From Artocarpus heterophyllus (taxonomy: Eukaryota; Streptophyta; Magnoliopsida; Rosales; Moraceae): a stretch of DNA of 64,000 bases. Where the stretch lies: NCBI GenBank assembly GCA_025403435.1, contig CM046341.1:8145219-8209218 (forward strand), read 5' to 3'. Shown here in pieces: positions 10,828-23,636 of the stretch. A program made the position numbers and the translations under genes. Within the stretch, counting starts at the first letter, position 1; each line of letters starts with the position of its first letter. The notes beneath the pieces were generated by a model. The model did not search any database, was not told the origin of the DNA, and saw only the letters and a program-made list of their open reading frames with translations.

Positions 10828-12190
10828 GAAACGTTCATTAAATATAACAAAACGTTAAGATAATGTAACATCAACAATTTTAGCTATCCAGACACAATTA
10901 CACTTTCTCAACATTGGTATCACCATGAATGTTTCATCACATTTCTTACTTCTTTATGTTACCCAAGAGAGAACCATTGCAATGCCCTTGTTTAGTTACT
11001 AGAGGCTAGAGAATGCCAACTTGGTTGGATAGTCTAATAAAGCTTGATAACAGTTATTTTTTCTTAATTTATAATCAAAATATATATTGTATATGTATAT
11101 ATGTATATATATTCAGAGGTAAATGACGTTTTTATGGTTTTTTTTTAAGTAAATATTCAAAGTTTACTCTTTTTGTATTTCATTGATATATTGAAATATA
11201 TCAATGATGGATTTATACGGATCAATATCTCTTTGATGTCCTATAGTATGCCATTGATGTATTTTAGTATATTAATGATGTATTAATTAGTGGTTTATCA
11301 GTGATTAATTTGCTGACTAATTTACTTAATCATTTACCAATTTCTCGATAATAACTTTTGAGCTTTGACCATCTTTTTGTCAAACGAAATCGAAAAAGCG
11401 TCCAATGACTATTTTGCGCAAGAGTTTGACAAATGAACTTGGAAAAAAATAAGGCTTGAAAAACAAATGCTTCAAAAACGTCAACTCAATTGCTCAAGGC
11501 CAGCCTAGAAATTGACTGACACACGCCGTGGCAAACACAAGTTCAAAAAATTTCTTCTGTGGTTTCATCCTCGACGTTATGGGCCATGTATCAACATCTT
11601 GAGGTGACGATAAGAAGATCACTCTGCAATGGAAATGAAGAGGAATTAGTTTTTAAGTTCCAAGCAATTTAGTTCTAGGTCAACAACTATGTGAGTAAAG
11701 AAAGAGCACTTTTATTTGACCTATTAGATTAGTCCTCTACTACTAAAAAAAACACTATATATTAGGTCGAGATTTTATGTTTTTGTAAATAACAAGGTTT
11801 TTATCTTTTTTTTTTTTTAAAAAAAAAAACTTATCCATTAATGAACTTGATCTTTCACAAGAGTACAAAACGAAGTCAGCGTATTTAGCAGATGTGTCAT
11901 GAGAGGATTACATCAGGATTACATCTTCTTCCTGACCAAGAAAAGCCACTAATTAGTCATCATTCCAGCACTGTTAACTGTTGGTCAAGTTTTAGGAAAA
12001 TGACAGAAGTATTCTTGGCCAAACTGTCAAGGGCACACATTGTCTGCATACAACTATTTAACGTACAAAGTTTTTTTGGTCATTTTTAACTGGAAAACTT
12101 CTAACATTTAGATCTGGGAAATCTGAGAAGGACAGTACAGCACAAAAGAGCTTTCTGGTGCGTAGACAACTTCATACAAAACTCGATTGG
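10828..12190. other. AT-rich spacer
   Basis: No gene seen. 11080-11115 is a (TATATG)n-like run, and 11170-11290 repeats short CATTGATGTATT-like words. 11800-11830 is a T/A homopolymer. The boundary with the Copia element lies at 12191. Confidence 0.45.
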
Positions 12191-12565
12191 TGTTTACGTG
12201 TCTCAGCTTAATTATTATTGACTAGGAGGTTCTATGATATCCTATATTCTAGGAAAGTAGTTTAGCTTGTTATCTTTTTTTCTCTTGTTTAGTTTACGTC
12301 CATAAATCAATCCATGCATAGGCATTTGATAAAATTAGTTAAAACTAATTTTTTGATTTAAAATATTATAACATATGAAAGCTTTATATTGTAATAATTT
12401 TTTGTTCTTTTATAGATAGATGTAAGAGTATTACACTATTCTCTAACCAAATAATTGGTTGTGATCAACTTTACTAAGCAGCCTAATAGTTGTTTAATAC
12501 ATAAAACAAAGATACATTTCTCATTAGTGCATTTTTATCAATTCTCTCTCTTGTATTAGCTTTTA
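12191..12565 (+). repeat. Copia-1 5' LTR
   Basis: It begins TGTTTACGTG and ends just before the TGGTATCAGAGC primer-binding site. It is longer than the 3' LTR because of an internal Tourist-like insertion, visible as AACATATGAAAGCTTTATATTG near 12370. Confidence 0.75.
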
Positions 12566-12577
12566 TGGTATCAGAGC
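12566..12577 (+). other. Primer-binding site of Copia-1
   Basis: TGGTATCAGAGC immediately follows the 5' LTR. It complements the 3' end of plant initiator methionine tRNA, the usual primer of Copia elements. Confidence 0.85.
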
Positions 12578-12848
12578 ATCTTTAAAAATAACACTAGGTT
12601 TTGGTTGAGGGGGATGATGGCTACGCCTGCCAAAATGGGAGTAACCAGAGGAGATAGTTCAAAGGTGTCTCTGGGACCTTCTCAACTAACCTCTACAATT
12701 ACTCCCACTACTTATATTGAACATATTTATCTACAGATCACCACCACCTATAAATTAAATGGGAAAAACTTCCTACAATAGTCCGCTCGGATCAAATGGT
12801 AATTCATGGCAAAGAAAAAATAGGGTATTTGGACGGTACGATCACTAA

Positions 12849-13016
12849 GGGGGTGTTTGGCAGTGGTGGGAACCACTCAGTTTTCACCACAATCTCAGTT
12901 ATGAACAGTGTAAAGCTCTCACATGCTACAGTAACAATAAAAAAAAAATATGCTACAGTGTAAAACTCTCATATGCTACAGTAAAAGTGGTTCCCACCAC
13001 CTTTCCAAACACCCTA
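12849..13016 (+). mobile_element. Tourist-like MITE (copy within Copia-1 gag)
   Basis: The best-preserved family member, 168 bp. TAA duplications lie at 12846-12848 and 13017-13019. Ends are GGGGGTGTTTGG and CCAAACACCCTA, extended inward by GGTGGGAACCAC against its inverse. The interior contains two direct copies of a motif around CAGTGTAAAGCTCTCACATG (the second has AAAACTCTCATATG). It splits the Copia-1 gag frame, so it transposed after the retroelement. Confidence 0.88.
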
Positions 13017-15926
13017 TAAACCTGATGCTATGGATCCAACTTATCAAAATTGGGAAGTCCAAATCGCTTGACTTATTCACTCGATGGAGGATAGCATACG
13101 TGATGCCTATTTGTTTCACACTATTGCGAAGGACATTTGGGATGCATTAACTCTTACATATTCTGATCTACAAGATTCCTCTCAAGTGTTTGGACTGCAG
13201 AGCGTGCTTGGGATTTGAAACAGAAGAGCAAACCGCTACCCAATATTTCAATTCCCTGAAGAAAGTTTGGCAAGAACTATATTTGTTGAATCAAGTTGCA
13301 TGGAAAGATCGGAAGAGGGTGTTATGTACAACATGATGTTAGCAAGAGGTCGTGTGTATGATTTTTTAGCAGGACTCCATAAGGATCTGAATGAAGTACG
13401 AGGTCGTCTCTCTGGAACCAAACTGGTTCCTTCCGTTGACAAGGCATTCGCTGAGGTTCGTCGCAAGGAAAGTCACAAGCCTGTCATGCTTGACAATTCC
13501 TGTGACTCTCGTCAACAACTCAGCTCTTGTGGCCAAAAGTGACTGTCGTTCTAATAATAAAAAGGGACGCTTGGTGTGATCATTGCCAGAGACCGTATCA
13601 CATCAAAGATACTTGCTAGAAGATACATTGGAATCTTGCAAAATGGATTCCAAATAGGTCTCATGGATGTGATGGAAGGGCTTCCAAGCTGCAAATGATT
13701 CGGAACAGTAGAAGCAAAACCCACTGATCAATTTTTCCAAAGATAAAATAGAGCAACTTTGCATGGTGTTATTTGGAACTCAAATATTTAGCTCGTCTCT
13801 TGTGGCACAAAAAGTACCACTTTGACTGCTTTTAGTAGTCTAACTGAAAAAGCTACGCCGTGGATTATTGACTCTGGAGCGTCCAATCATATGACTGGCT
13901 GCAAATTTCTTTTTTCATCATACATTCCTAGTCCCAGTGATCATCGAGTCAAAATAGCAAAGGGAACATACTGGGTAGTTGCAAGATTTGGTACTAACAA
14001 AGTAAGTCCAGATATAGTTCTTAAGGCAGTTCTGCATGCGCCTAAATTATCATGTAATTTCCTGTCAATTAGCAAGATTACAAAGTATCTTGACTGTGTG
14101 GTCAATTTCTCCTCCCTTGTGCTATTCCAGACCGAATTTCGAGGATAGTTAGTGCTAAGAAATTTCCTGGGCTCTATTGTTTTGAGAATGATTCCCCTGT
14201 CGGCAGTAGCAGCCATGTTCGAACGGTAGTAGGCAACTCCTCTCCCTCCAAAAAACAACAAATATTGTTGTTACAGTTTAAGATTGGGTATCCGAGTTTC
14301 TTGTGTTGGAAACATTTGTTTCCTTCTTTGTTAAGAAATAATAATTCATTTCAGTGTGAGGTTTGTCAGTTAGCTAAACATAGGCATGCGTCTTTTTTGT
14401 TTCGACCGTATAGGGAATCCAAACAATTTGCGTTACTCCATAGTGATATTTGAGATTCGTCTCGTGTTTGAAGTATTTCTAATAAAAGATGGTTATTACA
14501 TTTATTAATGATCATATACATATTTGTTGGGTTTATTTTGTAAAGGAAAAAATCCGAAGCCAAACAAGTTTTTCAAAATCTTCATTCCATGTTAAAACTT
14601 GGCAAAATGAAAATATTTAAATTTAATGCACTGATAATGGAACCGAATATTTTAATTCACTTCTTGAATATTTCTTGTTAAAAACAACTTAGTTCATCAA
14701 AGTTCTTAAGCAAATACAGCGCAACAAAACAATATTCCTAAGAGAAGATTGTCGTCTTTTAGAAGTTGCTCGTTCATTGATGTTCCCTTTAAATGTCCCG
14801 AAGTCTTACTGGGGTGGTGCAATTTTTACAGCGTGTTATTTAATCATATGCCTACTTGAGACGAAATGAGAGCACTTGAAAAAATTAGTGCGTGGGAGAT
14901 AGTTTAGAAGCCAAAAGGAAAAATTCCAATAGATTGTAAGTGGGTGTTCAGTATAAAATACAAGGCAGATGGGTTAGTGGAGCGCTATAAGGCAAGATTA
15001 GTGGCAAAGGGCTATACTAAACTAACCTATATTGGCTGCTTCAACAATTAGACGTAAAAAATGCTTTCTTGAATGATGATCTAGAAGAAATGGTATATAT
15101 GGAATTGCCTCCGGGGTTCGATAAGGTAAAGATGGTAAGGTGTCTCAATTAAGGAAATCTCTTTGTGGCCTAAAGCAATCTCCAAGAGCTTGGTTTGATC
15201 GTTTCACAAGATCAATCCAACAAGAAGAGTACAAGTAGGCCCGCTCAGATCATACCTTGTTTGATAGGCATAAAAATGGAAGAGTAACCATCCTGATTGT
15301 TTATGTTGACGACATAATCTTGACCAGAGATGACAAAACTAAGACGGAGAGATTGAAGAAAAAAATTAACAAATGAGTTTGAAATAAAAGATTTGAGAAG
15401 ATTGCCATATTTCGCAAAATGGAAGTAGCAAGAAAGCAAAATGGACTTTCTGTATCACGATGTAACTACATGTTGGTCTTCTCAAGGATGCCAAGATGAT
15501 GGGTTGCAAACTTGTAGATACTCTAATGGATCCAAGCCTAAAGTTGGGGTTCAATTCAACAAGTAAACTGCTTGATAGAGGCAGATACCAACGATTAGTG
15601 AGGAACTTAATTTATTTGTCGTATAATAGGCCAGACATTGCCTTTATAATGAGTCGTATAAGCCAGTTTATGCATGCACCGTCAGAAGATCACATGGAGG
15701 CAGCCTTCCATACCCTAAGGTACTTGAAGGGAACCCCTGGTAAGGGCTTTTTTTTTTTTTTTCAAGAAAACAAAAGAAAGGAGTGTCGAGATCTTCATCA
15801 ATGTGGATTGGGCAGGATTCATCAATGACAGGAGATCTAAATCTGGGTATTGTTCATTTGTTTCTGACGTAACTTAGAGAATCAAGAAACAATCTATGGT
15901 GGCGAGAAGTAGCAACGAAGCATGAT

Positions 15927-16338
15927 TGAGATAAGAGGCACATGGTGTTTGTGACGTGCTATGATTAAACATGTTAGAAGAACTAAAAATGACAGTAACG
16001 ACACCATTGAAGTCCTATTGTGACAATAAGGCTGCCACTAGTGGTTCCCATAACCTTGTACATCATGACAAAACAAAACACCTTAAAGTGGATCCACATT
16101 TTATCAAAGAAAAAAATTGATAGCAATGTAACTGAGATAAGAGGCACACGGTGATTGTGAAGTGCTATGGTTAAACACGTTAGAAGAGCTAAAAATGACA
16201 GTAACGACACCATTGAAGTCCTATTGTGACAATAAGGCTGCCCCTAGTGGTTCCTATGACCTCGTATATCATAACAGGACAAAACACATTAAAGTGGATT
16301 CACATTTTATCAAAGAAAAAATTGATAGCAGTGTAATT
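15927..16338 (+). repeat. 206-bp tandem duplication in Copia-1 RNase H
   Basis: 15927-16132 and 16133-16338 are adjacent direct copies of the RNase H segment starting TGAGATAAGAGGCACA. They differ by scattered substitutions. This is local duplication after the element died or during its last reverse transcription. Confidence 0.85.
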
Positions 16339-16466
16339 TGCACGACATATGTACCAACTTCAGAATAGACACTAAATCTGCTAACAAAAGGGTTGTTCAA
16401 ACCTATTTGAAAAATTGGTAGACAAGCTGGGAACATATAATTTGTATAGTCCAGCTTGAGGGAGAG

Positions 16467-16732
16467 TGTTGACGTGATTGAGTTTATTATTATTAACTAG
16501 GAGGTTTTGAAATGCCGTACATTCTAGGAAAGTAGTTTCGCTTGTTACGTTTTTTTCTCTTGTTTAGTTTACGTCCTTGAGTCTCTCTCTCTCCCTCTCT
16601 CTCTACACACACACACACACACAACACACACACATATATATATATATCAATCCACGTAGTTCCTTTAATAAATAATACAGATATTTTTCAGCAGTGCATT
16701 TTGATCGATTCTCTCCCTTGTGTTAGCTTTTA
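16467..16732 (+). repeat. Copia-1 3' LTR
   Basis: It starts TGTTGACGTGATTG after a purine tract and ends TGTTAGCTTTTA. It contains (CT)n, (AC)n and (AT)n microsatellites at 16581-16650. It lies 58 bp from the stop codon of the tail-to-tail agenet gene. Confidence 0.8.
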
Positions 16733-16790
16733 AATACCATGCAGATTTCAAATGTTAGAACAAAAAGAAAAATTTACAGCCCGCAGAGAT

Positions 16791-19700
16791 TCATTTTGGC
16801 GTGGATGAGCCAAGGTGTCCCAGAAATTTCCATGCAGGCTGTGTAGTATTTGACAAAGACTTTGCAATCTTCAACATACTATCCATCCATTTGACCCGGT
16901 TTACAAGCTCCTCCAAGTCCAAAATTGCATCTTCTGTTGTATCAGAGAACATCAAGTTTAGAGGAATGTTGACATCGGTTCTCATCTTCTTCAACGGTCT
17001 ACCATCATTAAGCCTGTCTTTTTCAAGAGAAGTCGAACCAGCTTTAAGATCTGAACTGGAACCATTATCCAAGCTACTTGTTTTCTCAATGCCGCCATTC
17101 TCCATATTTGTGTCGGTCTTTCTTCCTCGTGTGTGCATCTCCTTTTCTGTCGTGACACCTAGAGGTTGCTTTTTGATTTCTTCCAATTTATTAGGAGGTT
17201 TGGATGAGCTACACAAAACACCCCTCATTTCTTCACCATTAACAATTCTGTCTTTTCCAACACTAGTTTCGTCACCCATTCCAAGTGACTCAGCTTTAGC
17301 ATGTGAACCTGAATCACCATCCGAGTCCGAGCAGCTGGTTCCTCCAGTGTCACCATTTGCCACATCCAAGTCCATATTCGGTCCTGGTGTGTGCATTTCC
17401 TTCCCTGCTCCCATAGCACCTAAAGTATGCTTTTCCATGTCTTTCAACTTATTAGCAGATTTTGATCTGTGAGAAGAAACCTGACGGGGACTTGATGATC
17501 GTGATGCTCCAGCCATACACTCAACTCTCTCTCTATTTTCACTGGCTTCATGCGCTTTTGAGCTTGGAGAGCTCCCTAAAACACACAAACCTATATTAAA
17601 ATAAATAAAAAAATAATAGACTGATGAACGAGAGAATTTGAAAATGCAAACCTATATTTAAAATGCATGATTTATTGCAGATTTTGATCAGCTTAGCTTA
17701 GCTTAGCTTACTAAGCAAATTTGCCACAGAAATCCATTTAATGGTACCATGATTATAAGTATCAAAAAACCCTGTACGGCTTCGCTAAGATGAACCTGTC
17801 ACTCGCCACAAGTTTCAACTAAAAGTATAGTTAATGAAATAGACTGATGTGCCACCAAAACACAAGCTAAAGACCTTCAGCTGGATCATAGTCTTAAGAC
17901 CTTCAGCTGGAACATAGTTATACTTTCAGATTTGGGGTGGGTCCATCATCATTTGAGCAAAGATGGTAAAGGTAAACGGAGGATAAAACGCAATGAAAAA
18001 GGACATTAACAACACATTTGTGCCTTTTCAAAATTTGTGCCTTTTCATGCTAACTTATGCTCCGTGAACCCAAGAATTGGCCCCGGAAATCTGCTTGTGT
18101 ACCAATTGACGCGAGTACATGAAGGTCAAGAGACCCATTCTACAAGTTATTAACAACGTTTGCTTCAAATTCTCCCACTCATGCAATTGGAACAACAGAA
18201 CTAGATCGTGAGGCCATAAGCAATCAAAATTTAGGAGTATGCCGTAAAATGTGCATAATTCTATGGACCGAGAAGTTAAAAATGTAAATACAGTTGCTGT
18301 TATGATTACCTTCGTTAAAAGGATTAACTATCCGAGCACAACGCTGACCATTAGAAGAGCCCTGCAACCACCAAAGGTAACAAGAAATGAGCCATTAACA
18401 AAGGTGCCACAACTGACATTTACTTGATTAATAATAGAAAGGTGGAGTTTTATCTTGAAACACAACCAGAGACTTCAGTGATTAAGAATAAGAATCATGA
18501 TAGGCAACATGGATAGTTGCCTTGCTTCTGGATTTTGGGCCAATTTGGCATAACTTAATGATTTGCGAAAGGTTGCAGGAATGATTCTGAAAAGGAAAGT
18601 CCCCGCGCTCTTTGTTATAAGTGAAAAGGGATTCTAGTGAAAACAGTCAAGTCCTCATTATGATTCATGGTGGCATTTATCACCACACGTTCAATTGTTG
18701 CTTTGATGAGCTCATAAAACTCTTTTGTCCTTGGGTGATTCTTTTTTTCCACTGGGTTTTGTCATATTCAAGGGTTTCAATGAGGCCTCTTCAGCCCATT
18801 TTTAGTGGAAGATTGATGGAACTTTTCATGTAGAAATTTCGAACAGTTCATGCTTTCCTTTTATTTCTATGTTAAATTTGTAAGCCTTTTCAGCCAGTTT
18901 ATTTTGCATTCGCCTTCGGGCAATTTCACTTTTTTTTTTTTTGGTTATTTTAATACATTCAGTAGGGGCTTGGTGTCATATCAGTAGTTCCCTTTCTTTC
19001 ATACTTTTGTTTGTTATGCTTCCAATGAATGCAACTTTTATTTTGTTTGGACTTCCTGGGGTTTATAATAGTCAGGTGAGGCTCTGAAGGGAGTAAATGT
19101 CTTAGACATTATGGGAAAACCATTGTATTGATTCTTGCCACGATAAAGGAAAAATCACCCATGTCTAAGACTAGTCTTCACCAGTTCTAAGTGACTCAAG
19201 CCCCATCCATATGTTGCAAGATAATGCACCTATTGAGAAGGATAAAAGTACCAACGAGGTTATGAAAAAGACACCATACATCCATACCCATTCTTTTTCT
19301 CGAGCATATCGTTGATGAACCATCTCTTCTCAATCCATTGAATACAATTTCTCAAAATCTTCAATTAAAAATTTTAGACCTGATGCACCTTTAATTAAAT
19401 TTTCCTTCTAGTTTGATGAAGGAATTAGTTTTCAATGAGGTAGAGTGGTTTGCTTACCATGGTGATCAAAAGCCTTGAGCATTTATTATGTTTTCCCCAC
19501 AACAATAATGTTTATACAATCACATACGAGTTCCTATGGCTCCTTGAGGTTGAAGGTTTTCATGCCTTTCAGATTGTTAATTCATGATTCTTTTTTAGTT
19601 TAACCAGAGTAGAGTTTTTCAACCCGAGAAGAATGATGAAGAACGAGATTAGGATATTAGAAATTCAAATTTTATACTTATTTATTGGGATATGTTTTAT

Positions 19701-22694
19701 TTAATATTCAGTTTTGAATTTAGGATTATGTTTATCTCTCAGGATTTATTTGGAATTTAGTTAAGTTTATTATTGTTAGTTTGAATCTCTATAAATAATG
19801 TAATTTCGCTTCAAACTGCATGATTGATGAATGAGTATTCAGATTTTTGATTTGCTTCCTCTTGAGTTCTTGTTCTTCTCTTGAATCCTCTATTTTCTCT
19901 CCTTTGGTTCTATCTCTCCCTGGTGGTTCTATTTCTCTTTATCTAGATTTTAACTTTCTATTTATTTTATCTTGTTCATACATCAACACGTGTATTATTT
20001 AGCTTCACAAAGGTGTTATACATTAAATGTAATGAATAAGAAAAAGATGGAGAAGGGTACCATAGGATTTGGCACCGTCCAACCAGTTTCTAAAGACCAA
20101 TCCAGAGATGGACGGAGATCCTTGTAGCAAACCTCATAAGACAATCCTTCACCTAGAGGAGGTGGTAACAAGTCCATCTACAAACAAAAGAATACATGAA
20201 GCAAAATAAGATAAAACCTCTTTAAGGAAATTATAAATTTTCTATTTTTTTAGGAAAAGATGTTGTAATTATAAAATAAAAAAAAAGGTGGAATATGCCT
20301 GCAATGCTAGAGGGAACTTCCTAAATTAAGTTGCTTATGTTCGGCACAGCGGAAAAAAAAAATGCTCATGCTCATCATGAGAAGTACTATAGCAAGCAGC
20401 AATGCACCGACCTTTTAAAGCACTGGATGCAAATTAGAGAAACAGATTCTATATCAAACTCAGAAATACCAATGAAGACAAGAATGAAGTACATTCTTAT
20501 AATCGCTAGCGCTAAGAGGAAACAAAAAAAAAAAAAAAAACCTCTTGCGGCCATCAGATAAAAAAATATGCAAACATTTATTAAAACAAATAGAAAATGT
20601 TCCCACTAAATTTGTTGAAATCAGTACTAAAAATGTAATTCAATCAGACAGGGTGGTCTCATAATGACTTTGTGAGCATTCAACCAGATCGGGTCAAGTA
20701 GAGCTGCTCTAGAAAAGAAAGTAGAAACCAAAGTACTTGCTAAATTCAAGCGTAGCTGCATAAATATGACCTGAAATTTTCCATCCTTCAACCTTTGAGA
20801 TATTCTTCCAGACCAATAACAATCATCTTTCCACCAGTCAACTAAATCTCCAACCTTCCAAGCATCATTGACAACAACTACCACTTCCGAGATAGCATTG
20901 ACGTTAGGCATTTGACTTTCACAATAAACAGGAGGAAAGCAAGGTCGTATCATTATCTCCAAATCTTTCGGCTTCGCCCTTCTAATATTAGAAGTTGGGA
21001 GCTTTTGATATAACTTTGTCCAAGTTTCTTCTGCAGATGAGACAACAACGACAAACAAGGAATTATGAAAATATATGCAAATAAAACAACAATAAGATCA
21101 CAGATAAGCACCTCATGCATTGTAAACAAACTAAAATCTGTATAGATAATAGAAAAACTCAAAAACTAGCGCTGCTTAGTGCTTAGCAAGGGACATTCTT
21201 GACCAAAGTAAACCAAATATATGTTTGACAGACATTTTGTTTACATTCATAAGCATAACCAATTAACACAAATTTCACCACGAAATAAATCAAACAAAAG
21301 AACACAGTAGACCTAAAGATCTCAAAATGCAACATGCCTAACCTAAAAAAGAATCCAAGTCTAGAAGAAGCAGTCTTGTTTTTTCTCTCCAAAAACATAT
21401 TAAAAAAGAAATGGACCATATTGCTGAAGAAAATGCTAGATGCGCAGACCATCAGCCTTCAGCCACGAACTCTCTCACACACACACACACAAGTCCTTGA
21501 CGCAAAAATAGCATACAAAAAATGTGACTTACTTTCATCAGGAAAGTCAAGATATTCCAACACATATCCAATCCAACCTTTTCTGTAGCTAACATCCTTT
21601 ACCTGGATAGAAAAAAGAAATACAGAAAATATAAAGGAGATAAGTCTTAGCATCTCTGTTATTAAGGGCTCAAATGGATCCGACCACAGACCTCAAAATT
21701 GGAGGTCAATGTAAGCAACAGGATAACCAAGCAACACAAATATCTGTGTCTTTGAAGCTTCTCTAACTCCAATCACAAATAACAGCACACAGGAAGAAAC
21801 AAGATTCAGCAAAAATGAAAAAATTATCGATATCAAATGCTAATGTTGAGATGGTAGTTTCACAATCTTGGGATAAATTGGCAGAACTAAATAATCTTGA
21901 AAAAAAAATAATCACTCATTCGGAAAAAAAAAAATTCCTATGTTCTTCAAGTTCAAAAGAGGTTCAAGTTGTATAAATGATAGTATGTTTATTTCTTGCT
22001 TTTTTTTTTTTTTCCGTCTAATTTCTCTATAGGGTTATTTCCATCAGTATTTTGTTAAATTTTCCCTATTATGAACCTCTTTATTTTTCTTATTCTTTTT
22101 TATTTCACAATCTTAGAATAATAGGCAGAACTAAATTATCCCCAAAAAAAAATAACATATGCTCTTCAAGGTCAAAAGGGGTTCAAGTTGTATAAATGAT
22201 AGTGTGTTTATTTCTTTTCTTTTTTTGGGGGGGGTCTAATTTCTCTGTAGGGTTGTTTCTATCAATATTTTGTTTAATTTGCTCGAGGTTAGATTCTGAA
22301 CCTCTTTATTTTCTTATTATTCTTTTTTAAATAAAATAGAGTGGGGGGTTGTTGGTTGCCTAGCAGGCGCCAACCTAGTTGGGAGGTGCTAAGTCTGTCT
22401 ATCCTCCTACCTCTCCATTTGCGTAAGCCTGCATAGTGTCCTTAAGGAGGACAGTGAATCCTAAAACCAGCAGTATATCTGCTTATTGGGCAAATTCAAC
22501 TTGTAAACATGGTAGTAGGAAATAAACAAGTAAACTCGATAATAAAAAATTTGATCATCAATTAATGTAACCATCAATTTAATGCATCAAAGTAATAGTA
22601 CCTTGGAGAGAAACCATGCACCACGAAAACCTTCTTGAAATGATCTTGCTTCTACTTGTTGGCCTACTTCAAATGGAGAGTCATGCACACCCAT
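16791..22694 (-). CDS. Plant Tudor/agenet domain protein (At5g20030-like)
   Basis: Six exons on the minus strand: 22694-22602, 21602-21533, 21030-20771, 20177-20061, 18361-18310 and 17575-16791. All have GT-AG borders and compatible phases, giving about 458 residues with no stops. Residues about 6-54 form a first agenet/Tudor-like unit (FEVGQQVEAR, GAWFLSKV, YVLEYLDF). Residues about 112-180 form a second (WKVGDLVDWWKDDCYWSG, then LPPPLGEG and DLRPSLDW). Agenet folds bind methylated histones or RNA, so a nuclear reader role is likely. The tail is low-complexity and serine-rich, with two related segments near GKEMHTPG and EKEMHTRG, and a helical end from about residue 420. The ATG at 22694 sits directly before the first agenet motif. 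Introns are large (about 1.7 kb between exons 4 and 5). The best remembered match is the plant Tudor-like RNA-binding family. Confidence 0.88.
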
Positions 22695-23355
22695 GATAAT
22701 CAACCACACAATATAGACTACACTGCTGCAACATAAACATGTCCGGATTTTTGGTATAGTTTCTAAAATAGAAGATGGAATGCTTCAAGTAAATATTATC
22801 AAGACAACATCTTCGGTAATAAACAAGCATTAAAATTCCACCAAAAGTGCTTGCATTTTCAAATAGGTTATTTGGCTAGCAAAATCTTACTACCTAGGCC
22901 CAACGGGTAGCTTAAACACACACACGCCCCACACACCCCCCCCCCCCCAAAACAATCCAACCCAAGACGTAAGAGCTCCTTCAAACTTTTGCCCCATTAT
23001 AAAACCTTTTATAAATTTTTCAGATATAAAACCCCAAATAAACCAAAAATCAATATACTACTACAACGTCATAGTTTCCTACTTTACATTATGAGAGTAA
23101 TTTGCATCAATGGTCCCTCAACTCTTTAGTAGGTAAGATTTTGGTCCATCTTTTTTAATTTTAGCAAAATGGTCCTTGAACTCTTAAAACATGGGCAATT
23201 AATGGGCTTACATCAAATTCTACTACTTTTTCAACGCTTGATTACACATAAACATAACAAGACTCATGTTGTTATGAAAAGACTTATGTGTCCCCAATAA
23301 AAAAAATAACAAAATAAACACATTTAAAAAAATGCTCACTTTAACACATATTCAA
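22695..23355. other. Spacer upstream of the agenet gene
   Basis: Presumed promoter and 5' UTR of the agenet gene, with no clear TATA box. A (CA)n / poly-C microsatellite lies at 22917-22950. 23090-23340 has decayed foldback-type sequence (TGGTCCCTCAACTC, later TGGTCCTTGAACTC). Confidence 0.4.
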
Positions 23356-23370
23356 AACTCTCTAAACCTA

Positions 23371-23621
23371 TTGGGAAGCCTTTGCTAGGCTTCTCTGCTT
23401 CATCCGCCAAGGTTTGAATCCCTGCAGCCACTATAAGTTCCTCCGCTCCAACAATAGCTGTTGACGAATTGGGTTGGTAGTGCAAGCAGGCGTAGGCCTA
23501 GGCCGATGAATTGAAGAAACCAACATAAGGTCACGGCTACTCCTTCTGTGACGCTAGGATACTGCTTACCCTTGACCCAACATGAGGGTGGGATGGGGAC
23601 CATGCCAAAAAAAAAAAAAAG
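23371..23621 (+). mobile_element. SINE with poly-A tail
   Basis: About 250 bp, GC-richer than its surroundings, ending in a 14-A tract (23607-23620). It is flanked by 15-bp duplications differing at one base: AACTCTCTAAACCTA at 23356-23370 and AACTCTCTTAACCTA at 23622-23636. GGTTTGAATCC at 23411-23421 matches the RNA polymerase III box B; box A is weak. Long target duplications and an A tail show LINE-mediated retroposition. I do not recognise the family. Confidence 0.85.
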
Positions 23622-23636
23622 AACTCTCTTAACCTA

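Larger units (their letters stand above)
12612..16418 (+). pseudogene. Copia-1 gag-pol remnant
   Basis: Broken frames read in order. Gag begins ATGATGGCTACG at 12612 and is cut by a MITE at 12849-13016; a further gag piece runs 13267-13542. A protease-like stretch with IDSGASNHMTG lies in 13822-14148. An integrase zinc-finger-like piece carries CEVCQLAKH (14265-14453). RT pieces follow: the [12 protein letters not shown] block (about 14930-15010), LKQSPRAWFDRF (about 15170) and YVDDII (about 15300). RNase H comes last (15496-15828 and 16162-16368, with YCDNKAA and RTKHIKVD). Many stops and frameshifts separate them, so it cannot encode an active polyprotein. Confidence 0.85.
12191..16732 (+). 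mobile_element. Copia LTR retrotransposon, decayed (Copia-1)
   Basis: Two diverged LTRs flank an internal region. The 5' LTR (12191-12565) and 3' LTR (16467-16732) share the block from TATTATTATT through CTAGGAGGTT to TTAGTTTACGTCC. A TGGTATCAGAGC primer-binding site (initiator tRNA-Met type) follows the 5' LTR, and a purine-rich tract, AGCTTGAGGGAGAG, precedes the 3' LTR. No target duplication is recognisable, in keeping with age. The 5' LTR has gained a Tourist-like insertion (about 12325-12490). The 3' LTR has gained CT/CA/TA microsatellites (16581-16650). The domain order gag-protease-integrase-RT-RNase H defines Copia. Confidence 0.88.

Noticed and set aside
16801..17472. 223-codon plus-strand frame opposite the agenet gene's last exon
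   Set aside because: It mirrors the serine-rich exon on the minus strand, which is supported by splice phase and domain content.
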